A program made the translations under genes and the position numbers. The notes beneath the pieces were generated by a model, which was not told the DNA's origin, searched no databases, and saw nothing but the letters and a program-made list of their open reading frames with translations. This document shows, one piece after another, positions 22,553 through 31,341 of a stretch of DNA of 32,336 nt (positions are counted from its first letter, which is position 1; every line of letters begins with the position of its first letter). Location of the stretch: NCBI GenBank assembly GCA_016840405.1, contig JAEOSK010000026.1, positions 1-32,336 on the forward strand, given 5' to 3'. Source of the DNA: Candidatus Hermodarchaeum yapensis. GTDB lineage: Archaea; Asgardarchaeota; Hermodarchaeia; Hermodarchaeales; Hermodarchaeaceae.

Positions 22553-23518
22553 ATGGAATGTGATAAGATGCCTCTACGCTTCGGAATTCAAATTGGGAAT
22601 TACTTCGGTTTTGATTATGACACAATAAAGGAAATCGCACTGACTGCAGAGAAAATTGGCTATGATGCTTTGTGGATTAGCGACCACTTCTTCATTGATA
22701 AGAATCCAGAAACGACATCGTGTCTAGAAGCGTGGACTGTTCTCTCAGCCTTAGCATCCATAACAAAGAAACTTAGGCTGGGCACATTGGTGACATGTAA
22801 CGGCTTTCGATATCCCCCCGTCCTTGCTAAAATCGCTGCAACAGTTGACGTGATTTCCAATGGTAGAGTGGAGTTTGGAATTGGTGCGGGCTGGAAAAAG
22901 AACGAACACGTTAACTACGGAATTCCTTTCCCAAGTCTCAAAGAGCGAATGGATCGATTGGAAGAGTCCGTACAAATAATCAAGAAGCTGTGGACTGAAC
23001 CAAGTGTCAGTTTTGATGGAGTATACTATCAAATCAAAGACGCCTTCTCCTATCCAAAACCTGTACAACAACTACCGCCAATCTTTGTTGCTGGACGCGG
23101 TGAGAAGAGAACTCTCAGAATTGTTGCAAAGTATGCTGATTATTGCAACTTCCTATCCTCAGTGACACCCGAAGAAGCAGAAAGGTTACTTGGAATCCTG
23201 AAAGCGCACTGTAGAGCAGTAGGAAGAGACTATGACGAAATTGGAAAATCCTATTTCGCATATGTGATCATGGAGGAAACAGAAGACGACTTGAATCAGC
23301 TCGTCGAACAGATGGCTGAGAAGCGAGCGATTTCACTTGATGAACTCAAAGGCAGGCTTCCTAAAAACGTGTTTCTGGGAACCCCAGATGTCATCGAATC
23401 TCATTTTCACAAACTAATCACCTTGGGGTTCGATTACTTCCAGATTCAATTCCCATATCGAGATGACCTAGAGCAATCCAAACTCTTCGCTAAGACAATG
23501 TTTTCAAAGCTGCGGTGA
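22553..23518 (+). CDS. LLM-class (luciferase-like) flavin/F420-dependent oxidoreductase
   Basis: A 321-residue TIM-barrel enzyme. Diagnostic parts are GYDALWISDHFF (about 38-49), LRLGTLVTCNGFRYPPVLAK (about 74-93), ISNGRVEFGIGAGWKKNEHV (about 100-119) and YPKPVQQLPPIFVAGRGEKR. Archaeal members usually use coenzyme F420, and the closest subgroup by eye is the F420-dependent class; the substrate is unknown. TATATAACC near 22518-22528 lies about 28 bases before the ATG at 22553, consistent with leaderless expression; a second ATG at 22568 is possible. The gene stands alone. Confidence 0.85.
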   Translation: MECDKMPLRFGIQIGNYFGFDYDTIKEIALTAEKIGYDALWISDHFFIDKNPETTSCLEAWTVLSALASITKKLRLGTLVTCNGFRYPPVLAKIAATVDVISNGRVEFGIGAGWKKNEHVNYGIPFPSLKERMDRLEESVQIIKKLWTEPSVSFDGVYYQIKDAFSYPKPVQQLPPIFVAGRGEKRTLRIVAKYADYCNFLSSVTPEEAERLLGILKAHCRAVGRDYDEIGKSYFAYVIMEETEDDLNQLVEQMAEKRAISLDELKGRLPKNVFLGTPDVIESHFHKLITLGFDYFQIQFPYRDDLEQSKLFAKTMFSKLR

Positions 23519-23887
23519 TTTCAGTTTAGAATAATGGTGACATCGACGCCTCCAATGTCACTTCGGTTGCCGCCGCATTCCCCATTCGCAGTTGGTTGAC
23601 CAACGCCTCCATCTCCCTACTCACCATCATCTATTCACCTACTCCTAGCATAATCTACCTTGACCGAATCGCAAATATCGCTATTCAAAATCAAAACCAT
23701 CCCCACGCAGAGAACCCAGCCCAAACCATAAAAAAATACCGCCAACCCACCACAGCATCCACTCACACACGAACATGAAAACGAACAATGGTCGTCCATC
23801 CCAGCTTGGGACAACACCGGTGTTCCCGGTTCTCGTGCTAGATTTTTATAGCTTCGATATAGTCAAACCCACTTTAGGGAATATAAA
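23519..23887. other. Long intergenic interval with one possible tiny minus-strand ORF
   Basis: Most of this 369-base interval has no supported gene. On the minus strand a 34-codon frame (23630 down to 23526) starts ATGATG after AGGTGA and encodes a helical peptide beginning MMVSREMEALVNQLRMGNAA; this may be a real micro-gene or the remnant of a decayed one. A family B repeat is at 23788, and the TATA-like TTTTTATAG near 23843 serves the next gene. Confidence 0.3.
23788..23835 (+). repeat. Dispersed intergenic repeat, family B
   Basis: ATGGTCGTCCATCCCAGC then GGGACAACACCGGTGTTCCC. The mini-hairpin ACCGG/CCGGT differs in loop sequence from the copy at 18948 but keeps the stem. It is immediately upstream of the promoter of the flavodoxin-ferredoxin gene. 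Confidence 0.6.
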
Positions 23888-24778
23888 ATGAAAATTGAAG
23901 CTGTCAGAGTTATCAGCTTTTCTCCAACTGGAGGCTCTAAGAAGGTTGCCGAAGCTATTGCCAAAGGAATCCAAGCTCCTGTAGAGTCCATAGATTTGAC
24001 CCCGCCCAGTGCACGAACCCAGGATTTTCCAGAATTCACCGACGAGCTCGTCATCATCTCTGTACCCGTCTATGCAGGGCGCGTACCCACTGAAGCTGCC
24101 TACAGGATACGCAGGCTCACAAGCAAAAGAGAGCCCTACGGCGCCAAACGCCCACAAAAAATCCCTGCCGTCATCGTCGTCACCTACGGTAACCGCGCCT
24201 ACGAGGACGCACTATACGAATTAGGCGACATCGTTTCGGAAGTAGGATTCCAACCCATCGCGGCAGGTGTCTTCTTATGTGAACACTCGTTTAGCGTCCC
24301 CGAGATGCCCACCGCGCACGGACGACCCGACGCTAAAGATCTCGCCAAGGCCAAAGCGTTCGGCAAACAGATTCGGGACAAGTATGCGAAGGCCGATAAG
24401 ATAGAGAACCTCTCACTCGTCACTCCTCCCGGCACCACACCGTACTCGTTATCAATGCGTGCCAATCTCACCTGGTACGACTACGGCGCATTAGCCACCC
24501 CCTCCACCAACGAGGACCAATGCACAAAATGCGGGACCTGTGTCGATGTCTGTCCTACGGCGGCGATTCGAATCCAGCATGTTGCCTCCAATCCATCCCC
24601 AATGATTGGCTATAATCTTCGTTTGATTTCAACAGATCATAATGCGTGTATCTGGTGTTGTGCCTGCGTCAAGAACTGCCCAACCGGAGCACGGGTCATG
24701 AGCAAACGCGTTCTAAAGTCACAAAGCGACCTGAACAAAGGCTACCCGGACAGAAAAGAACCGGAAACCTACCTCTAA
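23888..24778 (+). CDS. Flavodoxin-ferredoxin fusion protein (EFR1-like)
   Basis: A 296-residue redox protein. Residues 1-165 form a flavodoxin-like FMN domain with phosphate loop SPTGGSKKVAEAI (about 12-24) and the VVTYGNRAYEDAL segment. The C-terminus has two [4Fe-4S] ferredoxin motifs: C212, C215, C218, C222 (CTKCGTCVDVC) and C254, C257, C260, C264 (CIWCCACVKNC, with one extra Cys). This EFR1 layout passes electrons between FMN and ferredoxin clusters in anaerobic archaea and bacteria. The partner enzyme is unknown. AGGGA lies nine bases upstream of the ATG. The hydrogenase-like module at 16204 also uses ferredoxin-type clusters, but the distance makes any link speculative. Confidence 0.88.
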   Translation: MKIEAVRVISFSPTGGSKKVAEAIAKGIQAPVESIDLTPPSARTQDFPEFTDELVIISVPVYAGRVPTEAAYRIRRLTSKREPYGAKRPQKIPAVIVVTYGNRAYEDALYELGDIVSEVGFQPIAAGVFLCEHSFSVPEMPTAHGRPDAKDLAKAKAFGKQIRDKYAKADKIENLSLVTPPGTTPYSLSMRANLTWYDYGALATPSTNEDQCTKCGTCVDVCPTAAIRIQHVASNPSPMIGYNLRLISTDHNACIWCCACVKNCPTGARVMSKRVLKSQSDLNKGYPDRKEPETYL

Positions 24779-24834
24779 CACCTCGTACCCGCTAATTACA
24801 AGAATAAGAAAAGTGGTCGGTCAAGGCACCAATC

Positions 24835-24975
24835 TTGTTCTACTCGTTAGCCGACAAAATCTGGTTTGTAGCCGTCGTGTTAGCCATCATCGAAAACGGA
24901 CTGTTCAACACCGCAATAGTCATTGGTCTCATAATCGGCGTATTAATCGCCCTATATCGAATTGGTAAAACCTGA
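24835..24975 (+). CDS. Small hydrophobic protein, 46 aa (or membrane-protein remnant)
   Basis: A frame from TTG 24835 to TGA 24973-24975 encodes a peptide with two hydrophobic stretches, KIWFVAVVLAIIENGL and TAIVIGLIIGVLIALY, ending RIGKT. It could be a two-helix mini membrane protein. The start is weak: there is no clear Shine-Dalgarno, and a stop lies ten codons upstream. It may be a piece of a lost gene. The stretch just before it (AAGTGGTCGGTCAA, 24810) resembles the 5' end of repeat family B. Confidence 0.35.
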   Translation: MFYSLADKIWFVAVVLAIIENGLFNTAIVIGLIIGVLIALYRIGKT

Positions 24976-25020
24976 AATACATCAACTACATCCTAACTCA
25001 ATTCATGCCCTGCGCTAGGA

Positions 25021-26358
25021 TTATCGTTCTCCGACGCTCCTCTGTATGTATCGTTGAATTGTCTCTTGGAGCTTTTTCTCCCGCTCGATAGGACTCAGAC
25101 TACGGAAATAGTGGATTCTTTCTTCAATTACATTTTGAGGAATATACTCCTTATAACGCCGAAGACGCCGGTTCTCCCTACTTTCCCGTTTTTCATCATC
25201 AAACCCCCGTTCTGCCACAATTAGAATAAAGACAACTATCAATGCACCAATTACACAGGCTCTTCCCACTGTGTGCGAGAAATATTCAGCCGCGTTGAAT
25301 GCGAGTATCATCTGGGTTACTCCAATGAACAATAAAACAGCCATCAGGATTCCCAAAGTCAGGATAGCAAAGGGGTGCCGAAGTCGATTCCGCCACTTAT
25401 CAACTGTCCTAAGAGGAGGCCGTTTCCTGCGCTGAACTGGATTCCGTTCAATTATAAGGATGTGAATGATGAACCAACCAAAACTAATTCCTAATAACCC
25501 AATTCCCCACCAATGATATTCTGGGGGACTCCACGAGAGGGAAGGGAGCCAGGCCCAAACAAAGGCTTCAATACCAACAATGAGGGCAAAAAGCCCCTCA
25601 AAAGTGAATATCCATATCGCAAACGCCGCTAAGAAGAATGGAATGAAAGCAATCAGATAAAACAGCCAGTCGTCTTTGATGTAACGCAATTCTCCCAGGC
25701 GATCCCCAAACTTCACCCGAAAAGTTGGTTTTAGAATTTCTTTCTTAACTCCTGGTCTATGGTGGAAGATGAGTGTTAAGAGAACAATAAACGCTCCTAT
25801 TACGCACACAGTGCCCACAATAACCATTGTGAGGGGTTGTATCTGAATGAGGAACCACGTTGGGTCGGTGAGTGTTCCTTGACGAAGCGGAGAAGATTCC
25901 AAATAGAACAGAAAAGCTTGATGGATGAAAACCCATACACCAACCCAAGAAACAGCAATGAAAATAAACGCCAGTATATAATAGGCATCGCTATTTTGGG
26001 CAAACCACGTAAATTTCCTCCACCAGGAAGCGTCTTTCCATATGAAGCGCGGCTTTTCATCACGATGTCTAACGACTAACCACACAAACATAAACACAAA
26101 CGCAAAAAAAGACAGAAAAATTCCCGCATCATGAATGGCTGCAATGGACGCAGGCCACCTATTGGTCATGTCGATGATGAGTTGGGCTATCCACAACCAC
26201 TCCGGTGGAACGGTTCCAAGAATAATAAGAATGACAACGTGCAATGCCAAATGAGCAAACCATAAACAAAGAAGAGCGGCAACTGACAAAACAATTGCCC
26301 CATACGCAAACCCTTTCTTCCACGTTTCCTCTTGCCAGCCCTTGATTTCGGGAACCAT
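25021..26358 (-). CDS. Polytopic membrane protein, about ten helices, unknown function
   Basis: About 445 residues with ten predicted transmembrane helices in pairs separated by short polar loops and a charged cytoplasmic tail of about 60 residues (FDDEKRESRENRRLRRYKEY onward, ending SPIEREKKLQETIQRYIQRS). Many Trp and Phe at helix ends (for example PSLSWSPPEYHWWGIGLLG). No transporter signature (MFS, ABC, SSS) is seen. ATG at 26358 is favoured over GTG at 26394 because GAGG lies nine bases before it. It is divergent from the small helical protein gene at 26488, with which it may share promoter control. Confidence 0.6.
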   Translation of the reverse strand: MVPEIKGWQEETWKKGFAYGAIVLSVAALLCLWFAHLALHVVILIILGTVPPEWLWIAQLIIDMTNRWPASIAAIHDAGIFLSFFAFVFMFVWLVVRHRDEKPRFIWKDASWWRKFTWFAQNSDAYYILAFIFIAVSWVGVWVFIHQAFLFYLESSPLRQGTLTDPTWFLIQIQPLTMVIVGTVCVIGAFIVLLTLIFHHRPGVKKEILKPTFRVKFGDRLGELRYIKDDWLFYLIAFIPFFLAAFAIWIFTFEGLFALIVGIEAFVWAWLPSLSWSPPEYHWWGIGLLGISFGWFIIHILIIERNPVQRRKRPPLRTVDKWRNRLRHPFAILTLGILMAVLLFIGVTQMILAFNAAEYFSHTVGRACVIGALIVVFILIVAERGFDDEKRESRENRRLRRYKEYIPQNVIEERIHYFRSLSPIEREKKLQETIQRYIQRSVGER

Positions 26359-26487
26359 CCACTCCAACCTCACCACATAATTGCCCTCAACCACCTAAAA
26401 ACCATACCTCTACTCATACTTGCCATCAATATTGGACCAAAACAACCCATATAAACCAACTAACCCTAGAATGTACAGGGATGGGAA

Positions 26488-26877
26488 TTGCCAATCAACC
26501 AAAAAGCTCGAAGAATTACAAACAAGATCATTCCAAAGATCGAACAACTACTACAAACCAAAGATTATAAAAAAGCCAAGGCCTTGGCAAAAGAAGTTTA
26601 CGCCGCGTTCGATTGGTACCGACAAGGAATCGAAAACCTTACGGTCTTAGACTTTTTCCACGATTTAACAGATTATCAAACCAAATCCTTCGACGACCTC
26701 ACCTTCTACATGTGCCTCGACACCATCATTCGAGTACTACGAATCGCCACCTTTGACGAAGCCGACACCTGGTGGCAATCAACCTTCCAAAAAACCCTCG
26801 AAGATCAGTTCGCAGATTTCGAGCCAGAAGAAAGAGTTCCTGAAATGTTAAAGCTACTTAAAGAAGATATCAAATAA
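26488..26877 (+). CDS. Small helical cytosolic protein, unknown function
   Basis: A 129-residue soluble protein, predicted all-alpha, with a basic N-terminus (QKARRITNKIIPKIEQLLQT), then KKAKALAKEVYAAFDWYRQG, a middle acidic/aromatic section and a C-terminus EERVPEMLKLLKEDIK. It looks like a TPR-like or helical-bundle adaptor, but no family is recognised. The start is TTG at 26488 with a weak Shine-Dalgarno (GGGA); an ATG seven bases upstream is out of frame. TATATAAACC-like ATATAAACC near 26449 is the probable promoter. It is divergent from the ten-helix membrane protein. Confidence 0.6.
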   Translation: MPINQKARRITNKIIPKIEQLLQTKDYKKAKALAKEVYAAFDWYRQGIENLTVLDFFHDLTDYQTKSFDDLTFYMCLDTIIRVLRIATFDEADTWWQSTFQKTLEDQFADFEPEERVPEMLKLLKEDIK

Positions 26878-27104
26878 AATAAGCAAATTCAGTTTGATTA
26901 TAGAGACCAAGACCACTGATCCAAGCAAGTGGTTGTTCATATTAGTTAATGAATGCAGAAACTAACTCCCTGAATCGTTCAAAGATGCATACCTATGAGC
27001 CAAGCTCTATTTTCCTTATGGACCGACTTCTCCATTTTAACATTCGACTTCTGATATCAGCTTAATCTAAGCCTCCACTTCAGACCGCATACATTTACAT
27101 CTGT

Positions 27105-28247
27105 TTATGTAAACGGGTTATACGTGTAGCTGATATCCTCAATTTCTGGCCATCCCGGTATGTCAAAATGAATCGCTATTAAGCGTGCTGGATGGTAAAA
27201 GATTTCTCCTTTATTTGAAGGTAGTATTTCAGTAGCGGTCCACAGACTATCATCTAAGTCATCCCAACCCCAAGGTGGGTTAGCTGCATTCGGTATTCCA
27301 TCATTGCCATCAAAGGCAAAGCGGCTGGCAAATGTACAGCCATCACCAATGTTAGACCGTCTGTTCCACAACACCTCAATGTTAATCAAAGCATAACCTG
27401 CCTCATAGATGTTAGGATTGTCCTCCCGTCGCCTTGGTTCTTCCGCAATACCTGATGGATAATAAATAATTCCCATTCCTAAAGGGAAGTTCTCACCTTC
27501 CCAGTTTTCATCGTATCTTTCATCTTCACTTGTGTATGCATCTTTTCCTTCTCCAAATACTCCGTGACCTCTGGATTCGACAAATATTTTCAGATGGGTA
27601 TGATCGTTGAAGAGAAAAGCTAGGGGATATGGATCAATAGATGCCCATTCTACATCCCCATCAATATCCTCAGAGTAAATAATGTTTAATCCAGACCATT
27701 GCTCGACACTATTTGATGGTGCATTTTGCTCATCAATGTATTGCCAGAAATTAGTATGTGCCTCTGTTACCATACATAGGAACTCACCCCATTCCACGCC
27801 CTCAGTCTTGTTAATTACTAATAATACACCTTCCATATCATTCTCATGCCAATAGATTGACGGTGAATTCCAGTCTAACGGATGATAATCATAATACCCG
27901 ATAAACCAATGTGTCGCCGTCTCAACGACCGAATAATAGATGTAGGCGGGCAATGGAAACTGACCAATATTATCCGAGTTATTGTTCCCGGCCCAGTCCC
28001 CATCGTAATCAAAGTTCGTAATGTAATCACAAATCGGTCCAAACTCCCCGTCAATTTCAGGATACGTGTTCTGATACCAGACTGGTGCCCAATAATACGC
28101 CAAATCATTATGGGCGCGCTCAAGAGCCTGGTCCTGGGCAACTTGAACTATTATGGGGCTTCCTCCTATTACACCGATCAGACCCAATATCCCAACAATA
28201 ATTACTGCAATAGCTTTTCTGAAATGCTGTTCACAATCAGTTGACAA
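27105..28247 (-). CDS. Secreted/membrane-anchored extracellular protein, unknown function
   Basis: A 380-residue exported protein: the N-terminal helix AIAVIIVGILGLIGVIGGSP is a signal/anchor, and the remainder is very rich in Asp, Glu, Tyr, Trp and Asn, suiting an extracellular domain. Features include YAPVWYQNTYPEIDGEFG-like (APVWYQNTYPE), LPAYIYYSVVETATHWFIGY and YWHENDMEGVLLVIN. The HxNDxEG motif and Tyr-rich strands recall Vps62/necrosis-inducing-like beta-sandwich proteins, but I cannot assign it. The start is a TTG at 28247 with GGAGG ten bases upstream, and CTTAATAG near 28268 may be the TATA box. Possible targets are calcium or surface glycans. Confidence 0.65.
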   Translation of the reverse strand: MSTDCEQHFRKAIAVIIVGILGLIGVIGGSPIIVQVAQDQALERAHNDLAYYWAPVWYQNTYPEIDGEFGPICDYITNFDYDGDWAGNNNSDNIGQFPLPAYIYYSVVETATHWFIGYYDYHPLDWNSPSIYWHENDMEGVLLVINKTEGVEWGEFLCMVTEAHTNFWQYIDEQNAPSNSVEQWSGLNIIYSEDIDGDVEWASIDPYPLAFLFNDHTHLKIFVESRGHGVFGEGKDAYTSEDERYDENWEGENFPLGMGIIYYPSGIAEEPRRREDNPNIYEAGYALINIEVLWNRRSNIGDGCTFASRFAFDGNDGIPNAANPPWGWDDLDDSLWTATEILPSNKGEIFYHPARLIAIHFDIPGWPEIEDISYTYNPFT

Positions 28248-28489
28248 CCGAAATCTTCCCTCCGCGTACTATTAAGTATGAACAACATTTTAACTGCTTT
28301 CGTAGAGCTGCATCGTGTGTTTTTTAGACTTTAATCCTCCAATCCTATACGCTCTCCGAACCACTCATTACTGATACGATAAACTATTACCACGGTTCAG
28401 ATGAACATAATACCTTCATCAATCCTTGAAGCTGAAGGAAAAAATTGCCTTGTTTTTAACAATCAACACAAGCGAAAGTTGAAAGAATA

Positions 28490-28530
28490 AAGTGGTCGTC
28501 CATCCCGACTCTAGCATATCTTCATAAAGA
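28490..28530 (+). repeat. Dispersed intergenic repeat, family B, 5' fragment
   Basis: AAGTGGTCGTCCATCCCGAC matches the 5' block of the other copies; the similarity then fades. It lies about 50 bases upstream of the alpha/beta hydrolase. The remaining interval 28248-28489 shows nothing I can support. Confidence 0.45.
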
Positions 28531-28584
28531 GAAACCTGGTAAAAATAGATGACTTGTGGAACCCGAATTGCTTGGGGTGTTTTC

Positions 28585-29427
28585 ATGGGAATTAATGTAG
28601 CTAAGCTTCGAGCAGAGTATGAGAAACCGCATTATCTCATTCCCACATCCGACGGCCAAATTCTATTTTTAAGTGCCTGGGAACCTTCCAAACCGTCAAA
28701 AACGGCACTCCTCATTTTTCATGGAATTACAGCGAATAGTGCCGTGTATAGCATGCTTGGAATCCCTGTGGCTGATGCGGGATTTTCGACCTTTGGCTTA
28801 GATTTACGGGGACATGGACTTTCTGATGGGAAACGTGGCGATTATCCCAGCAAGGCGAGACTCGTGGCGGATGTGTGTGAAACCATTAATTTCGTAAAAC
28901 AACAGGGATTCGAAGGAGTAGTTCTTTTGGGGCACAGTTTGGGAAACTTGGTTGCCTTAGAAGCGCTCAATGCATGTGATGAGCATGTTGCCGGATTGAT
29001 TTTGCTTAGCGTTGGGAGGACGGTTAATCCTGGTGCGTATCCAAAAATGTCAATGGGGCAGAAATTGAAAACAGTTGGGAAGCTTTTGTTTGCATACAAT
29101 CGTCCAGTTATTGAGTATAAGCGGGAAGGTATGATAGGATTAGATGATCCGTTATTTACATTCAAGTATACGCCCCGCTTCCTGCGAATCTTGGATGCCC
29201 AGAAATTTGCGAAACAATATCAGTTTCCAGACCACTTAGGGTTTCCCGTTTTTGCAGGAGTTGGGGAACATGATGAGATCTTTTCAGTCGAGACAACCCG
29301 GGCGTTTTTTGATGAGGTGCCCAGTGAGACTAAGGAATTTCAAGTCATTCCTGGAGCCAAGCATGCGGAATATCCCAAAGGGTGTTGGAACGGATTAATC
29401 GCGTGGTTGAAACAGCATTTTACGTAA
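28585..29427 (+). CDS. Alpha/beta hydrolase (monoacylglycerol lipase/lysophospholipase-like)
   Basis: About 280 residues with the serine-hydrolase triad: nucleophile elbow GHSLG (Ser about residue 118 from this start), Asp in GVGEHDEIF and His in GAKHAEYPKG. The oxyanion segment is LLIFHGITANSAVY, and GLDLRGHGLSDGKRG is typical of the MGLL/lysophospholipase branch. It likely cleaves esters of glycerolipids or similar substrates in the cytosol. ATG at 28585 has GGGGTG six bases upstream; an in-frame ATG at 28549 would add 12 residues and could be a leaderless start. The adjacent convergent acyl-CoA ligase gene suggests fatty-acid use, although archaeal lipids are ether-linked. Confidence 0.85.
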   Translation: MGINVAKLRAEYEKPHYLIPTSDGQILFLSAWEPSKPSKTALLIFHGITANSAVYSMLGIPVADAGFSTFGLDLRGHGLSDGKRGDYPSKARLVADVCETINFVKQQGFEGVVLLGHSLGNLVALEALNACDEHVAGLILLSVGRTVNPGAYPKMSMGQKLKTVGKLLFAYNRPVIEYKREGMIGLDDPLFTFKYTPRFLRILDAQKFAKQYQFPDHLGFPVFAGVGEHDEIFSVETTRAFFDEVPSETKEFQVIPGAKHAEYPKGCWNGLIAWLKQHFT

Positions 29428-29451
29428 GCTTGTACTTTCCCATCGGAATTG

Positions 29452-31008
29452 CTACTGTGTGTTAGTTACGTACTGTTCGCGTAAGACTCGCTTAAGAATT
29501 TTACCTGATATGCTGCGTGGAAACTCATCAAGAATAAACACTTGGCGTATTCTTTGAAACTTTGCCCCCACCCTTTCATTCACCCATTGCACCAGTTCAT
29601 CAGGCGAAACCGTTTTAGGCTGCCTTAATGATACCGCAGCAACAGGCGTTTCTCCCCATTTTTTGTCAGGAATCCCAAAGACTGCAACCTCCTCCACTGC
29701 GGGATGTTGGGCGACTACCTCTTCGATATCTTTCGGATAGACGTTCACACCCCCTGAAATGATCATATCCTTTTTTCGGTCCACCAAATAGAGAAAGCCA
29801 TCCGCATCGACATAACCTAAATCTCCGGAATAAAGCCACCCCTCTTTGAAAGTCTCTGCCGTCAACTTGGGTCGTTTATAATACTCGGTCATCAATGTGG
29901 GACCGCGTCCCACGATTTCACCTATTTCACCCACCGGAGCATCTTCACCCGAATCATCCATAATACGGATTTGGAAAAACGGAGGTGGAATACCAACAGA
30001 TTGAGGTTTGCGTGCAAAATGGGTTTTATCTAGAATCGTGAGGAACCCTTCGGTGAGCCCATACAGCTCATAAAATCGATCCGGTAAGAGTTGACTGAGC
30101 TTCTCTTTAACCTCCATATGTAAGGGCGCGCCCACAGAGCAAATCATTTCTAAGGATTCCAAGGCCTTAACAGAAAAATTCGGAGCGTTTAAGATTGCTA
30201 TCAGTTGTGAGGGCACCATAATTACGTGGGTCGCCCTTTCCCGATGGACGGTTTCGATAAATTCTTCGGCAACAAATTTTGCTAATAAAATATAGGAGGC
30301 CCCCACCAGCATGGCAGGCATTAGGGTTACAAAGGCTCCATTGAACACAATGGACCCCGCATGAATGACCACACTTTCCGGTGTCATACGAAAACTCGAC
30401 GCAAATAAAGTAGCATAGAATGCCCGAACATAATGGGAGAGTACAATTCCCTTAGGTAACCCAGTAGTTCCACTACTGTAAATGATATTATAGGGATCAT
30501 TCTCGTCCACCGCCACGGCTTCCGGTTCTGCATCGCTGGCGGCTGCCTTGAGCGCATGATAATCACGGTACCCTTTCCTTGACGGCTGCTCTGTGAGAAT
30601 ATACCCCTCCGAAGCGACATTGGGCAATTCTGGTTTAATCGCATCAAAAACGTCAATAAACTGACCATTCGTTACAACCAGCTTCGCATCCGAATCAGTG
30701 ATGAGCGATTTCAATCCTGCACGCATGAGCAGCGGACTCAACGGCACAGCCACAGCACCCAATTTCGCTATCCCCCAATACAGTTCTAATAACTCCAAAC
30801 AATTCGGCAACACAATAGCAATCTTCTCTCCTTTACCAATCCCCAAACCACGCAACGCATTCGCAATCCGATCCACATTCTGATTAAATTCCCGAAATGT
30901 CAACCGTTCATCCTCGAAGACAATTCCCAAATGCTCCGGGCGACTCTGCACATTCCGCGTCAATAACATCCCAATATTAATCGGATGCACAACAGAACCT
31001 TGCGACAT
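29452..31008 (-). CDS. AMP-forming acyl-CoA synthetase/ligase
   Basis: A 518-residue ANL-superfamily enzyme. The P-loop YSSGTTGLPKG (177-187), ELYGLTEGF (A5), YSGDLGYVDADGFLYLVDRK (A7-A8) and ISGGVNVYPKDIEE are all present. The C-terminal catalytic Lys is K503 in SISGKILKR. It activates a carboxylic acid with ATP to an acyl-adenylate and transfers it to CoA. The best guess is a medium- or long-chain fatty or aromatic acid. GGTGA lies about six bases before the ATG. It is convergent with the alpha/beta hydrolase, whose fatty-acid products could be its substrate; this is inference. Confidence 0.9.
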   Translation of the reverse strand: MSQGSVVHPINIGMLLTRNVQSRPEHLGIVFEDERLTFREFNQNVDRIANALRGLGIGKGEKIAIVLPNCLELLELYWGIAKLGAVAVPLSPLLMRAGLKSLITDSDAKLVVTNGQFIDVFDAIKPELPNVASEGYILTEQPSRKGYRDYHALKAAASDAEPEAVAVDENDPYNIIYSSGTTGLPKGIVLSHYVRAFYATLFASSFRMTPESVVIHAGSIVFNGAFVTLMPAMLVGASYILLAKFVAEEFIETVHRERATHVIMVPSQLIAILNAPNFSVKALESLEMICSVGAPLHMEVKEKLSQLLPDRFYELYGLTEGFLTILDKTHFARKPQSVGIPPPFFQIRIMDDSGEDAPVGEIGEIVGRGPTLMTEYYKRPKLTAETFKEGWLYSGDLGYVDADGFLYLVDRKKDMIISGGVNVYPKDIEEVVAQHPAVEEVAVFGIPDKKWGETPVAAVSLRQPKTVSPDELVQWVNERVGAKFQRIRQVFILDEFPRSISGKILKRVLREQYVTNTQ

Positions 31009-31168
31009 ACTGCTTCACCAGTGAAAACACGCTTCATCAAAGATGACATCTCCACAGCTTTAAAACTGATTACTGGATGAAGCCCTTAATCCTCACTTGA
31101 ATCAAGCTAAACCTGAAAGAAATCCTCTGATTTTTTAACGCTCACTTAAACTGTGGCAAGAAAAAGAA

Positions 31169-31222
31169 AAGTGGTCGTCCACCCCAGCCAATCGTTACAA
31201 CACCGGTTTTTCCAGATTCTTG
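31169..31222 (+). repeat. Dispersed intergenic repeat, family B, reference copy
   Basis: AAGTGGTCGTCCACCCCAGC followed by ATCGTTACAACACCGGTTTT and TCCAG. GTGG/CCAC can form a small hairpin at its 5' end. It is in the 330-base interval between the acyl-CoA ligase (minus) and the terminal MFS gene (plus); nothing else there is supported. Confidence 0.6.
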
Positions 31223-31341
31223 CGATGCCAATCGCCCATTTTTCTTGTAGCCAATCGAAATTGGGATTAGAAGTATTAGAATTTTGAGGTAACACCTTAA
31301 TTGATATGATGAAATGAGCTTAGGAACGGCAGGTAACAACT

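Noticed and set aside
22553..23518. Recent horizontal transfer of the LLM oxidoreductase gene
   Set aside because: Its wording of codons seems somewhat different from neighbours, but without counting codon use and a phylogeny this cannot be claimed.
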